The position numbers and the translations under genes are program-made. A stretch of DNA of 37,293 bases from Opitutaceae bacterium (GTDB taxonomy: Bacteria > Verrucomicrobiota > Verrucomicrobiia > Opitutales > Opitutaceae), in contig JAEUGY010000013.1 in NCBI GenBank assembly GCA_016794625.1, forward strand, positions 1 through 37,293, in the 5' to 3' direction. Within the stretch, counting starts at the first letter, position 1. Each line of letters opens with the position of its first letter. The notes under the pieces are model-generated. The model was not told where the DNA came from, searched no databases, and saw only the letters and a program-made list of their open reading frames with translations. Shown here one piece after another: positions 24,769 to 31,966 of this stretch.

Positions 24769-25339
24769 GGTCGCGTAAAGGGTTCAAAGGTGACTGCAGT
24801 TTCAACAGACCCCGCCGGATTCGCGCCTTCACCGTCCCCAACGGCAGCTTGAGGGCCTCGGAGATTTCCTGCTGGGTCAGTCCATCGAAGAACGCGAGCT
24901 CGATGGGCCGGCGCTGGTTGAGGGGCAGCGCGCGGACCGCCCGGCGAACCACATCACCCCGTTCCTGCGCCGCCAGCTGGGAGGACCCCACGGGCTCCTC
25001 GATCGGCGTGTCCTCGGCGGTGGCCTGGGCCTCCGCGATCCGGTCGCGGTGGCGCAGATTGCCCCGGAGCCGGTCGATCGCCTTATTGCGCGCCAGGGTC
25101 ACCGTCCAGCAGAACGGAGACCCCAAATCGACGCGATAGCTCGGGGCGCGCTCCCAGATCTGCCAGAACGCTTCCTGCAATACGTCCTCCGCCTCCACCT
25201 TGCTGCGCAGGATGCGAAACACGAGCGAGTAAAGCACAGGCGAAAGCCGGTCGTAGAGAAGCGCAAAGGCGTCCGCATCCCGCTGCGCCACCCGGAGCAG
25301 GAGATCGGTCTCTTCGAGCGACGGTTCAGACCGGGGCAT
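24761..25339 (-). CDS. ECF-type RNA polymerase sigma factor
   Basis: A 192-residue sigma-70 family protein. Region 2: FALLYDRLSPVLYSLVFRILRSKVEAEDVLQEAFWQIWERAPSYRVDLGSPFCWTVTLARNKAIDRLR. Region 4: LPLNQRRPIELAFFDGLTQQEISEALKLPLGTVKARIRRGLLKL, a clear helix-turn-helix. It heads the minus-strand cluster and is followed, with an 8-base overlap, by its ChrR-like anti-sigma. The likely regulon includes the downstream HupE, TPR, DUF4331 and TonB genes. An inverted repeat TTTCCC-N7-GGGAAA (25339-25357) covers its start codon. Confidence 0.93.
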   Translation of the reverse strand: MPRSEPSLEETDLLLRVAQRDADAFALLYDRLSPVLYSLVFRILRSKVEAEDVLQEAFWQIWERAPSYRVDLGSPFCWTVTLARNKAIDRLRGNLRHRDRIAEAQATAEDTPIEEPVGSSQLAAQERGDVVRRAVRALPLNQRRPIELAFFDGLTQQEISEALKLPLGTVKARIRRGLLKLQSPLNPLRDHG

Positions 25340-25376
25340 TTCCCTTATCTTGGGAAAACCTTCCCCCTGCGCTCAA

Positions 25377-25407
25377 TGCAGAACTCCAAACGGGAGCGAT
25401 TTCTGCA
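25377..25407. promoter_or_regulatory. Nested dyad between divergent sigma and P-loop genes
   Basis: Outer arms TGCAGAA (25377-25383) and TTCTGCA (25401-25407) enclose an inner hairpin CTCC-AAAC-GGGAG. It lies in the 123-base gap between the divergent ECF sigma gene (25339) and the P-loop gene (25463), so it could be an operator for either. A promoter of ECF type was not identified. Confidence 0.35.
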
Positions 25408-25462
25408 TCCGAAATGCCCTCGGCGACGTAACCTCCTTGAGCTTGTCGTGTCTAGCCCCACC

Positions 25463-26068
25463 ATGGCGACGCGTCCGTCAATGCTTCCTGTACTTCCGGC
25501 GGTATCGGAACCTCTCCCGGCTGCGACCGAACCGTCTCTTCCCCTTCGACCCACCCCTGCGGAGTTTGGCAACACCCCGCGCACCGCCATCTTGGGCAAT
25601 TCCGGCTCCGGCAAGACGTCCCTGACCCGGGCATTGGTCCGGCGGCGGCCCTTTCCCACTCTGGACCTCGATTCCGTGGTCTGGGAACCCACCCGGATCG
25701 CCGTGCGGCGTCCCGACCAGGCGATCCTGGCCGAATTGAAGGCCTTCACCGATCACCATCCCGGGTGGATCATCGAGGGATGCTACAGCGACTTGATCGA
25801 GGCCCTGCTGCCGCTCACCCCGGAACTCATCTTCCTCAACCCCGGACGGGAAACCTGCCTGCACCAGTGCCGGCAGCGGTTTCAGGAATCTCCGGGCTTC
25901 GCCGCCCGGCAGGATCAGGAACAACGGCTGGGATTCCTTCTCGATTGGGTCGCCGGCTACTACACGCGCAGCGACTCGCAATCCCTCGCCGCGCACCGGC
26001 GGTTGTTCGACGCCTACCCGGGTCCCAAAAGGGAACTGCTGGTGCCGGTGGACCTCGCACCGCACTGA
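25463..26068 (+). CDS. P-loop NTPase of the adenylate-kinase/topology-modulation (FlaR-like) type
   Basis: About 201 residues from the ATG at 25463; an ATG at 25376 is possible but would begin inside the dyad. Walker A is ILGNSGSGKTSLTRAL, then FPTLDLDSVVWEP (nucleoside-binding Asp), HPGWIIEGCYSDLIEALLPLTPELIFLNPGRETCLHQCRQRF, which closely follows the FlaR/topology modulation family. It likely phosphorylates a small substrate; no specific function is known. The first 35 residues are Pro/Leu-rich and look disordered. It is convergent with the exosortase gene. Confidence 0.82.
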   Translation: MATRPSMLPVLPAVSEPLPAATEPSLPLRPTPAEFGNTPRTAILGNSGSGKTSLTRALVRRRPFPTLDLDSVVWEPTRIAVRRPDQAILAELKAFTDHHPGWIIEGCYSDLIEALLPLTPELIFLNPGRETCLHQCRQRFQESPGFAARQDQEQRLGFLLDWVAGYYTRSDSQSLAAHRRLFDAYPGPKRELLVPVDLAPH

Positions 26069-26085
26069 CGACTTCAGGCGTCGTC
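26067..26085. terminator. Hairpin between convergent P-loop and exosortase genes
   Basis: GACGAC-TTCAGGC-GTCGTC starts within the stop codon of the P-loop gene and ends 4 bases before the exosortase stop. The 20-base gap holds nothing else. It could end both transcripts but has no T run. Confidence 0.35.
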
Positions 26086-26088
26086 GGA

Positions 26089-27546
26089 TCAAGCCCGCGG
26101 CGCGCCCGCCTCCGGTGTCACCCCGTCCTCCGGGGCCACCACGGTGACCGCCCACCACGGACCCGGCGTGGAGCGACGCAGCGCCGACCAGTACCAGGCG
26201 GAGACATCGGTCCACTCCCCTCCCCGTTCGTCGTGGAATCGTTCGCGCACGCGCCAGCCCTCCCCCGCGCGGGCCGCCCGGAATTCGCTCCAGGTGACAC
26301 CGCGATCGTCGCGCACCAAGCGCAACGGCCCCACCTCGTAACCCCGGGCCCGAAAGCAGTCGGCGGCCGGGTGCAGCTGTCGCGAGGGCTCTCGTATCCA
26401 CCTTAAAACCACCCAACGCCCGTCCTGGCGGAACACCCCGGTCGTCAGAGCGCCCGTCCCGAGCACCGCCGACAGCGGCTGCTCCCGGACCAGGCGTATC
26501 CATGGTCGGCCTTCAAACAACTCCGGCCAGCCGGGAAACACTTCGCCCGAGTTCGGGGTGAAGGCCGCGCGGCCCGGCGTCGCCAGCCAGGGTGCCGCAC
26601 CGGTCGCCGCGACGACCAGTCCAAGGGTCCAGCGTGCGGTTTTGATCCATCTCGTCGCAGCCGTCCGCCCCCCGTCCGCCGCGAGGGTCGCCCGGCCGAC
26701 CTCCGACAGGCGGCCACGGGTGAGTGTCAGCAAGCCGGCCGCCAGGACCAGCATCAGGAGGAGAGCCAGCGCAGAATGAAACCAGCCGGGCACCGTCCAT
26801 CGTCCGGTCTCCACGAAAAACAACAGTCCAACTCGCAGCGCGTTGGCGAGGATCACCGCCACGACCGCCACGCTGAGCAATCCCACTGTGCGCCCCGCCG
26901 GCAGGCGCCGCCACGCGGCCACACCCGCCGCCAGGACGAGCGAGGTCCAAAGCATGTTCAAGCCGCTGCAGGGCGCATCCACAACCACGTCGCCGCCCGC
27001 CCAACGCAGCGTCACTCCCCAACGCTCCACCGGCACGCCCCCGACCGCCACCACATGCCGGCCGAGCTCGGCCGCGACGACTCGCAGGGGATAACCGAGG
27101 TAGAACTGGAGCGACGTGGTCACGGGCAGCGAAAGCGCGAGGAGCGCGCCCCGGGCCGTCGATCCGGCCCCGTGTCCCAGCAGGATCGCCAACGCCACGA
27201 CGAGCAAAAGCGCCCGCGCCAACATCGGAATTTGCTCCGCCAACACGAACCCGGCCGCCAGGACTCCCGCGGCGGCAAGCGCCGCCGGGGCTGGAAGTTG
27301 CTCGCGCCACGTCTTCGCCGGAGTGGTGACCAGCGCCAGCGTCAATGCCACCAACCCAAGGGGCTCGTCTCCGCCATCGTGCAAGCGACGTCCATACCAG
27401 AACAGGACCGGCAGGTGCGCGAGCAGGGTCGCGGCGGCAAACACCGCGCGCGAGGACGCCACCGGCGCAAACCATCGGGCGGGCCGAACCGGGCCCGTTC
27501 CCTCGCCGGCGGGCGGTCGCAGGACCGTCTCGACTCCGGTTGCCAT
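26089..27546 (-). CDS. Exosortase with C-terminal EpsI-like extension
   Basis: About 485 residues. Several N-terminal membrane helices lead to the exosortase core with all three catalytic residues: Cys193 in VVDAPCSGLNMLW, Arg238 in LANALRVGLLFF, His257 in GWFHSALALLL. Exosortases cut and process PEP-CTERM proteins at the inner membrane. After the core, a helix (WTLGLVVAATGAAPWLA) and a soluble domain (about 330-485) include SRQLHPAADCFRARGYEVGPL, like the H-x-x-x-x-C-x-x-x-G-(Y/W) region of EpsI/DUF3485 partners. The ATG at 27546 is 2 bases after the VIT/VWA stop; an upstream GTG at 27603 would overlap that gene. Coupled translation with its likely single substrate suggests a dedicated system. 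Confidence 0.9.
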   Translation of the reverse strand: MATGVETVLRPPAGEGTGPVRPARWFAPVASSRAVFAAATLLAHLPVLFWYGRRLHDGGDEPLGLVALTLALVTTPAKTWREQLPAPAALAAAGVLAAGFVLAEQIPMLARALLLVVALAILLGHGAGSTARGALLALSLPVTTSLQFYLGYPLRVVAAELGRHVVAVGGVPVERWGVTLRWAGGDVVVDAPCSGLNMLWTSLVLAAGVAAWRRLPAGRTVGLLSVAVVAVILANALRVGLLFFVETGRWTVPGWFHSALALLLMLVLAAGLLTLTRGRLSEVGRATLAADGGRTAATRWIKTARWTLGLVVAATGAAPWLATPGRAAFTPNSGEVFPGWPELFEGRPWIRLVREQPLSAVLGTGALTTGVFRQDGRWVVLRWIREPSRQLHPAADCFRARGYEVGPLRLVRDDRGVTWSEFRAARAGEGWRVRERFHDERGGEWTDVSAWYWSALRRSTPGPWWAVTVVAPEDGVTPEAGAPRA

Positions 27547-27548
27547 GG

Positions 27549-29582
27549 TCAGCCCGTCGTCGCCGGCACCCGGTCCTTTCGACACTGGCGCCAGGTCCTC
27601 CACAGGACCGCGAGCGCGGCCACGCCCAGCAACCCGACGGTTTCAGGCTCCGGCGTGGTCGGCACGTCCTCTCCCATCGTCAGCCCCTGCGGCGTTTGCG
27701 CCGGCTGACGCACGGTGTCCGCCGGCGCCGCTGCCACCCGGGGCGTGGTGTCCACCGCGACGAACGAGGTGAAGCGGGTCAGCAGATTGGCCTGCAGTCC
27801 CAGGTCAATGATCTCCCGCCGGCGTCGCTCGCGGTCCGACCCGAGCGCATGCAGGTCGTCGAGCACCGCAAGTTTCTCCCGCGCCCAAAGCCGTGCCAGC
27901 AGGCCGCGCCCGCCGAGATCCACGGCGTGGTCAAGGTCGATCTCGTGTCGCCAAGGACCCGCCCCCGTCTGGCCCTCGACCGCAATGCGGCCCTTCGCCC
28001 CGAGGGTCGCCTTGCCCACCCAGGTGAGGGGACGCAGGGCGAGCACATCCGGCGCCGCCTCGGGCAGGACGTCCCTCGCCCCGAGCGCCCCCAGATCGGC
28101 CCGGACGCGGGTGAGCACGGGTGACTCGATCAGCGCCCGGAAACGCGCCGCCTCACGGCCGGCTGCCGAGCCTTGGTCGATCACCGCCGGTTCGGACCGG
28201 CCGGCTCTCGCCAGGCGCTCGATCAGCTCACGGTTGACCGAGGACCCGATGCCAAAGGCAAAGAGGCTGGCCTCGCCGGTGCGGGACGCCACCAGCGCAT
28301 ACGCCTCCGCCTCGAGGTCGATGTATCCGTCGGTCACTACCACAAGGCTGCGCGCCACACCGGCGCGAACCGGCAGCGACAGCGCTCGCTCCAGGGCCGA
28401 CAGGAGCTCGGTGCCTCCCCCACCCGACTGGCGCGAGAGCAGGGCCAGCGCCGCCGCCGTCGTCTCCGGGGTCGCGGCGAGCGGTTCGGGCGAGAGCAGG
28501 CGGCTGTCCCCGGAAAAGAGCAGGACGTTGAAGCTGTCCCCGGTTCGCAGGCCCTTGAACAAATCCTCGAGCAGGGTTTTCGCCGTTTGCAGCGGAAATC
28601 CGTGCATGGAGCCCGAGACGTCCACGACAAACACATAATCGCGCGGCGGGATGTTCGCGCGCGTCACGCGGGCCGGCGGCTGCACGGTGAGCAGGAAGTA
28701 CCGTTCCCCTTTCCAATCATCGACGAGCAGGCCCGCCTCCAGGGATTCGCCCAGCGTGCGGTAGCGGAGGATGAAGTCCCGGTTGAGCACGGGTCCCATC
28801 GTGCCGTCGAGTTCGATCCGGGCCCGACGGGTCTCGCGCGCCGCGGCGATCCGGTGGGTCGCGCACTCGATCGCTCCCAGGGGCAGCGCAGAAACGACGT
28901 CGACGGTCAGGGTGCAGACGGGCTCCTCCGCGAGAGACCCTTCCGCCCGCAGCGGCGGCTGCGGAATCGCGGAGGATTCCGTCTCCGCGCCCGTGTGACG
29001 CGAGTACCGCGGACCGACGACGGTGGGGAAGACCCACTCCCACGCGCCGTCGACGGCGAGGATGCGCTCGGTGTAGGCCAGCTCCACCGTCACGGTTTCT
29101 CCGGGCTGAATGTTGGCCACGCTCATTTCGAAAACATTGCTGCGGTGCGCTTCGAGCAGCGACGCGGCCTGTCCCGCCTTGCGCGCGGCGTCGTAGGTCT
29201 TGCGCGCCTCGGTCTTTTCGCGGAGCTGGGCCTCAACCCGTCGGCCACCGACCGTCATGGTGAGCGCGTGCACCGCGGCGCGGGTCGACCCGGGAAACAC
29301 ATAACGCGCCTCCAGCGGCCGGCTCCCGTCGTTGCTGTAGGTCTGGCTGACGCGCACCTCGGCCAGCACTCCGGTGAGCAACGCCTGCACACGCGTGCTC
29401 TTCAACGGAAACGCATCGCGCCCGGCCGCCGCACCCAGGACTTCAAAATAGGGCGCGGTGGACGGCAGCGTCTCCGCTCCGACGCGTCCCTGCCACAGCA
29501 GGAGGAACACGCCGGCGGCGCCGAGCCACCACCGGAAAATGCAACGCACCGCGGCCACCGCCGGGGTCTCTTTTTTGTCCAT
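27549..29582 (-). CDS. VIT/VWA surface protein with PEP-CTERM sorting tail
   Basis: A 677-residue exported protein. Signal segment: FRWWLGAAGVFLLLWQGRVGA. VIT domain (about 45-170): VLAEVRVSQTYSNDGSRPLEARYVFPGS, KTYDAARKAGQAASLLEAHRSNVFEMSVANIQPGETVTVEL. VWA domain (about 315-480) with the MIDAS motif DVSGSMHG (first Asp at 321) and LVVVTDGYIDLEAEAY. The last 34 residues are a PEP-CTERM signal: PEP, a hydrophobic helix (VGLLGVAALAVLW) and a basic end (RTWRQCRKDR). It should be cut by the exosortase encoded 2 bases downstream. The four TTCAY boxes 22-60 bases before its start suggest control by the adjacent CreB-like regulator. The VIT and VWA pair suggests metal-dependent adhesion or protein binding. 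Confidence 0.93.
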   Translation of the reverse strand: MDKKETPAVAAVRCIFRWWLGAAGVFLLLWQGRVGAETLPSTAPYFEVLGAAAGRDAFPLKSTRVQALLTGVLAEVRVSQTYSNDGSRPLEARYVFPGSTRAAVHALTMTVGGRRVEAQLREKTEARKTYDAARKAGQAASLLEAHRSNVFEMSVANIQPGETVTVELAYTERILAVDGAWEWVFPTVVGPRYSRHTGAETESSAIPQPPLRAEGSLAEEPVCTLTVDVVSALPLGAIECATHRIAAARETRRARIELDGTMGPVLNRDFILRYRTLGESLEAGLLVDDWKGERYFLLTVQPPARVTRANIPPRDYVFVVDVSGSMHGFPLQTAKTLLEDLFKGLRTGDSFNVLLFSGDSRLLSPEPLAATPETTAAALALLSRQSGGGGTELLSALERALSLPVRAGVARSLVVVTDGYIDLEAEAYALVASRTGEASLFAFGIGSSVNRELIERLARAGRSEPAVIDQGSAAGREAARFRALIESPVLTRVRADLGALGARDVLPEAAPDVLALRPLTWVGKATLGAKGRIAVEGQTGAGPWRHEIDLDHAVDLGGRGLLARLWAREKLAVLDDLHALGSDRERRRREIIDLGLQANLLTRFTSFVAVDTTPRVAAAPADTVRQPAQTPQGLTMGEDVPTTPEPETVGLLGVAALAVLWRTWRQCRKDRVPATTG

Positions 29583-29603
29583 GCCGCATCCTCGCAGACC
29601 ACG

Positions 29604-29641
29604 ATGAAGTCAGCGTGAAACCGGAATGAAATCGCGATGAA
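29604..29641 (-). promoter_or_regulatory. Predicted CreB-binding site: four TTCAY boxes spaced 11 bases
   Basis: Read on the coding (minus) strand, TTCAT (29637-29641), TTCAT (29626-29630), TTCAC (29615-29619) and TTCAT (29604-29608) follow one another with exactly six bases between each. E. coli CreB binds the cre tag TTCAC-N6-TTCAC, the same pentamer and spacing. The array ends 22 bases before the VIT/VWA ATG, and creB/creC-like genes lie immediately upstream. Repeats on one helix face are usual for OmpR-family activators. The short distance to the ATG means the transcript would have a very short leader if the boxes sit in front of a -10. Confidence 0.7.
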
Positions 29642-29650
29642 CTCGGGGTA

Positions 29651-29673
29651 AGTGTCATCTCCGGGATGACACT
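29651..29673. promoter_or_regulatory. 23-base palindrome AGTGTCATC-N5-GATGACACT, copy 2
   Basis: Nine-base perfect arms around TCCGG, the same arms as at 19102-19124. It lies 33 bases after the CreC-like stop codon and 69 bases before the VIT/VWA start, just beyond the four TTCAY boxes. On the coding strand it is not followed by a T run. An operator shared with the TonB receptor gene, or a REP-like hairpin, are both possible. Confidence 0.6.
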
Positions 29674-29705
29674 GGGGCGGGCGCGCGGCAGTCAAGGTGC
29701 GACGG

Positions 29706-31157
29706 TCAAACCGGCGCGCGATGGATCGGGATGCGCATCTCGGCGCGCACGCCGCCTTCCGCACGGTTGGTCACGGAGATTTCGCCGTCGTGCAGGTTCG
29801 CAATCTCGCGCACGAGACTCAGACCCAGTCCGGTGCTCTTCACTCCCGTGCCCGGACGCGGCAGCGAATAAAACCGTTCGAAGATGCGCGCCTGCGCGTA
29901 GTCCGGAATGCCCGTTCCCGTGTCGTCCACCGTGATCCGCGCGCCGCCGTCGGGGCTGGAGCTGGTTCTCACCACCACCGTTCCGCCGGCCGGGGTGAAG
30001 GCGAGGGCGTTCTGCACGAGATTGGACACGGCCTGAGCCAGCAAGGCGGCATCGCCCCGGCAGGCCGTTGGCGCCGAGGTGTCCAGCGTGAGAGACACGC
30101 GACCGACCTGCGCCGCCGGCTGCGCGGCATCCACCACTTCGCGGGCCACCTGGGCCAGATCCACCGCCTTGAAGTCCGGCCGCGCCTTGCGCGCTTCGAG
30201 CGAGGCGAGCTGAAGGAGCAGGTCGACCACCCGTTGAATGCGACCGGCCTCGGCCCGGATGTTCTCAATGAAGCGAACCCGCACCTCGTCCGGAGGGTTC
30301 TCCACCAGGATCTCCGCCGCGCCGCGGATGGCGGAGAGGGGCGATTTGATTTCGTGCGTCAGCGTCTGGACGTAACGTTCGACATAGGCCTTTCCCTCGA
30401 GCGCCGCGCGCATCTCCTCGAAGGCCTGGCGCAACTCTCCGACCTCGCGGCCCGCCAGTCGCGGCAACTCGGCCGGGCGGCCGTCGCGCACCGCGCGCGC
30501 GTAGGCGGTGAGGCGGGCGACGGGCGTCGCAATCCAGATGGAAAAGGCCACGCCGACCATGATGATCAGGCCGCCGCCGGCCAGGCCCGCAAGCATCACC
30601 CGGCGGCGGGCCGCGTTGACGAGGTCATTGATGCTGGCCGTGGGTTTGCCAATCGACACCACTCCGAGAATCCGGTCCGTCGAAACGGATCGCACTGGCG
30701 CGGCGACATACAAGACGACGCTTTCCACATTGTCCGGCTCCGTGCGTGTGGTGCGTGCTCCGTACTTTCCCTTCAAGGAGCGGGCCACATCCATCCATTG
30801 GGAATAGTCCTGCCCTTCATCCGACGGCAAAATCGAGTCGTAGAGGACGATGCCACGCTCATCCGTCACATACACCCGCAGATCAACCCGGTCCTTGGTC
30901 AGGCTGAAAATGCGGGCGTAAAACCGGCGGGCGAAGGCACTGCGGAACAGCTGGTTCACCTTGGAGGCGTCGATCGGGCCGTCGCCCACGTCGCGCTCGA
31001 TCACCGTCGCGAGCAGATTCACCGTGTCGACCAGCGACTCCTCCATCGACTCGAGGTACCGGGGCCGGAGTTCAGCGACGCTGCGGTTGACGAGGTAATA
31101 AAACCCGCCGCCCACGATCAGCAGATAGACCAGGAGGATGCGGGTGCGGATGGTCAT
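29706..31157 (-). CDS. CreC-like sensor histidine kinase
   Basis: About 483 residues, close in layout to E. coli CreC. Membrane helix 1 (ILLVYLLIVGGGFYYLV), a periplasmic sensor with YVTDERGIVLYDS, GQDYSQWMDVARSLKGKYGARTTR and VVLYVAAPV ... ILGVVSIGKP, membrane helix 2 (VMLAGLAGGGLIIMVGVAFSIWIA), a HAMP-like part, HisKA with LTHEIKSPLSAIRGAAEI (H268), then ATPase boxes NLVQNALAFTP, DDTGTGIPD and STGLGLSLV. These sensor strings are CreC signatures, not general kinase features. The ATG overlaps the response-regulator stop (ATGA). It should phosphorylate the CreB-like regulator; in E. coli CreBC responds to metabolic state, and the signal here is unknown. Confidence 0.93.
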   Translation of the reverse strand: MTIRTRILLVYLLIVGGGFYYLVNRSVAELRPRYLESMEESLVDTVNLLATVIERDVGDGPIDASKVNQLFRSAFARRFYARIFSLTKDRVDLRVYVTDERGIVLYDSILPSDEGQDYSQWMDVARSLKGKYGARTTRTEPDNVESVVLYVAAPVRSVSTDRILGVVSIGKPTASINDLVNAARRRVMLAGLAGGGLIIMVGVAFSIWIATPVARLTAYARAVRDGRPAELPRLAGREVGELRQAFEEMRAALEGKAYVERYVQTLTHEIKSPLSAIRGAAEILVENPPDEVRVRFIENIRAEAGRIQRVVDLLLQLASLEARKARPDFKAVDLAQVAREVVDAAQPAAQVGRVSLTLDTSAPTACRGDAALLAQAVSNLVQNALAFTPAGGTVVVRTSSSPDGGARITVDDTGTGIPDYAQARIFERFYSLPRPGTGVKSTGLGLSLVREIANLHDGEISVTNRAEGGVRAEMRIPIHRAPV

Positions 31158-31948
31158 GGCACCCGCAAGGAGTAGCCCAACCCGCGGTGGGTCTGGATGG
31201 GTTCGCCCAGCGGGGTGATGCCGCGCAGTTTCGCCCGCAGCATCTTGATGTGGGCATCGACCGTGCGGTCGAGGCTCGCGCCCGGATCCTCCCACGCCTG
31301 GGTCATGAGTTCGTCGCGCGAGAACACTTTGCCCGGCCGCCCAAGCAGCGTGCGCAGCAGACGATACTCATACCGCGTCAACTCGAGACGCGTACCGCCG
31401 TAGCGGATTTCGCACCGCTCTTCGTCGAGGACAAATCCGGTGGCGCCCTCGCGTCGCTCCGCGCCGGGCCGCGGTGGAGTCAGGGGCGGAGCGGCATCAC
31501 CGGCGACCACAGGTGTCGCCGCGACAGGTGGGCTCGCCGGGGGTGCGGACCACGTCGGCGGCATCGCTCCGGGACCGGTCCCCGGGGCGGGCCGGGCGCG
31601 GCGCAGGATGGCTTTGACCCGGGCGGTGACCTCGCGGGGACTGAAGGGCTTGGTCACGTAGTCGTCCGCCCCAAGCTCAAGGCCGAGGACGCGGTCGAGT
31701 TCGTCCGCGCGCGCAGTGAGAAAGAGGATCGGGACGCTGCTGAGCGTGCGGATGCGTTTGCACCACTCCAGTCCGCTGCCATCGGGCAGGCCGATGTCGA
31801 GGATGACCAGCGCCACGTCGCTCGACTGGATCGCCGCCAGCCCCTCGCCTCCGGTCGTGCGCCACTCCGGCTGAAAGCCCTCGGTGCGCAGGGCGTAAAC
31901 GAGCGTGTCGGCAATGGCCGGCTCGTCTTCGATCAGGAGGATGCGCAT
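31154..31948 (-). CDS. CreB-like OmpR-family response regulator
   Basis: A 264-residue regulator. The receiver domain has EDEPAIADTLVYALRTEGF, phosphoacceptor D51 in VILDIGLPDGSGLEWCKRI, ILFLTARADELDRVLGLELGADDYVTKPFSPREV, close to E. coli CreB. The winged-helix domain has LTRYEYRLLRTLLGRPGKVFSRDELMTQAWEDPGASLDRTVDAHIKMLRAKLRGI and THRGLGYSLR, also CreB-like. Between them is an unusual Pro/Ala/Gly linker of about 50 residues (about 118-170). It is followed with a 4-base overlap by the CreC-like kinase, and lies 18 bases after prmA. Its predicted target is the TTCAY array before the VIT/VWA gene. Confidence 0.94.
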   Translation of the reverse strand: MRILLIEDEPAIADTLVYALRTEGFQPEWRTTGGEGLAAIQSSDVALVILDIGLPDGSGLEWCKRIRTLSSVPILFLTARADELDRVLGLELGADDYVTKPFSPREVTARVKAILRRARPAPGTGPGAMPPTWSAPPASPPVAATPVVAGDAAPPLTPPRPGAERREGATGFVLDEERCEIRYGGTRLELTRYEYRLLRTLLGRPGKVFSRDELMTQAWEDPGASLDRTVDAHIKMLRAKLRGITPLGEPIQTHRGLGYSLRVP

Positions 31949-31966
31949 GAGAAGGTCGCCTTCGGC

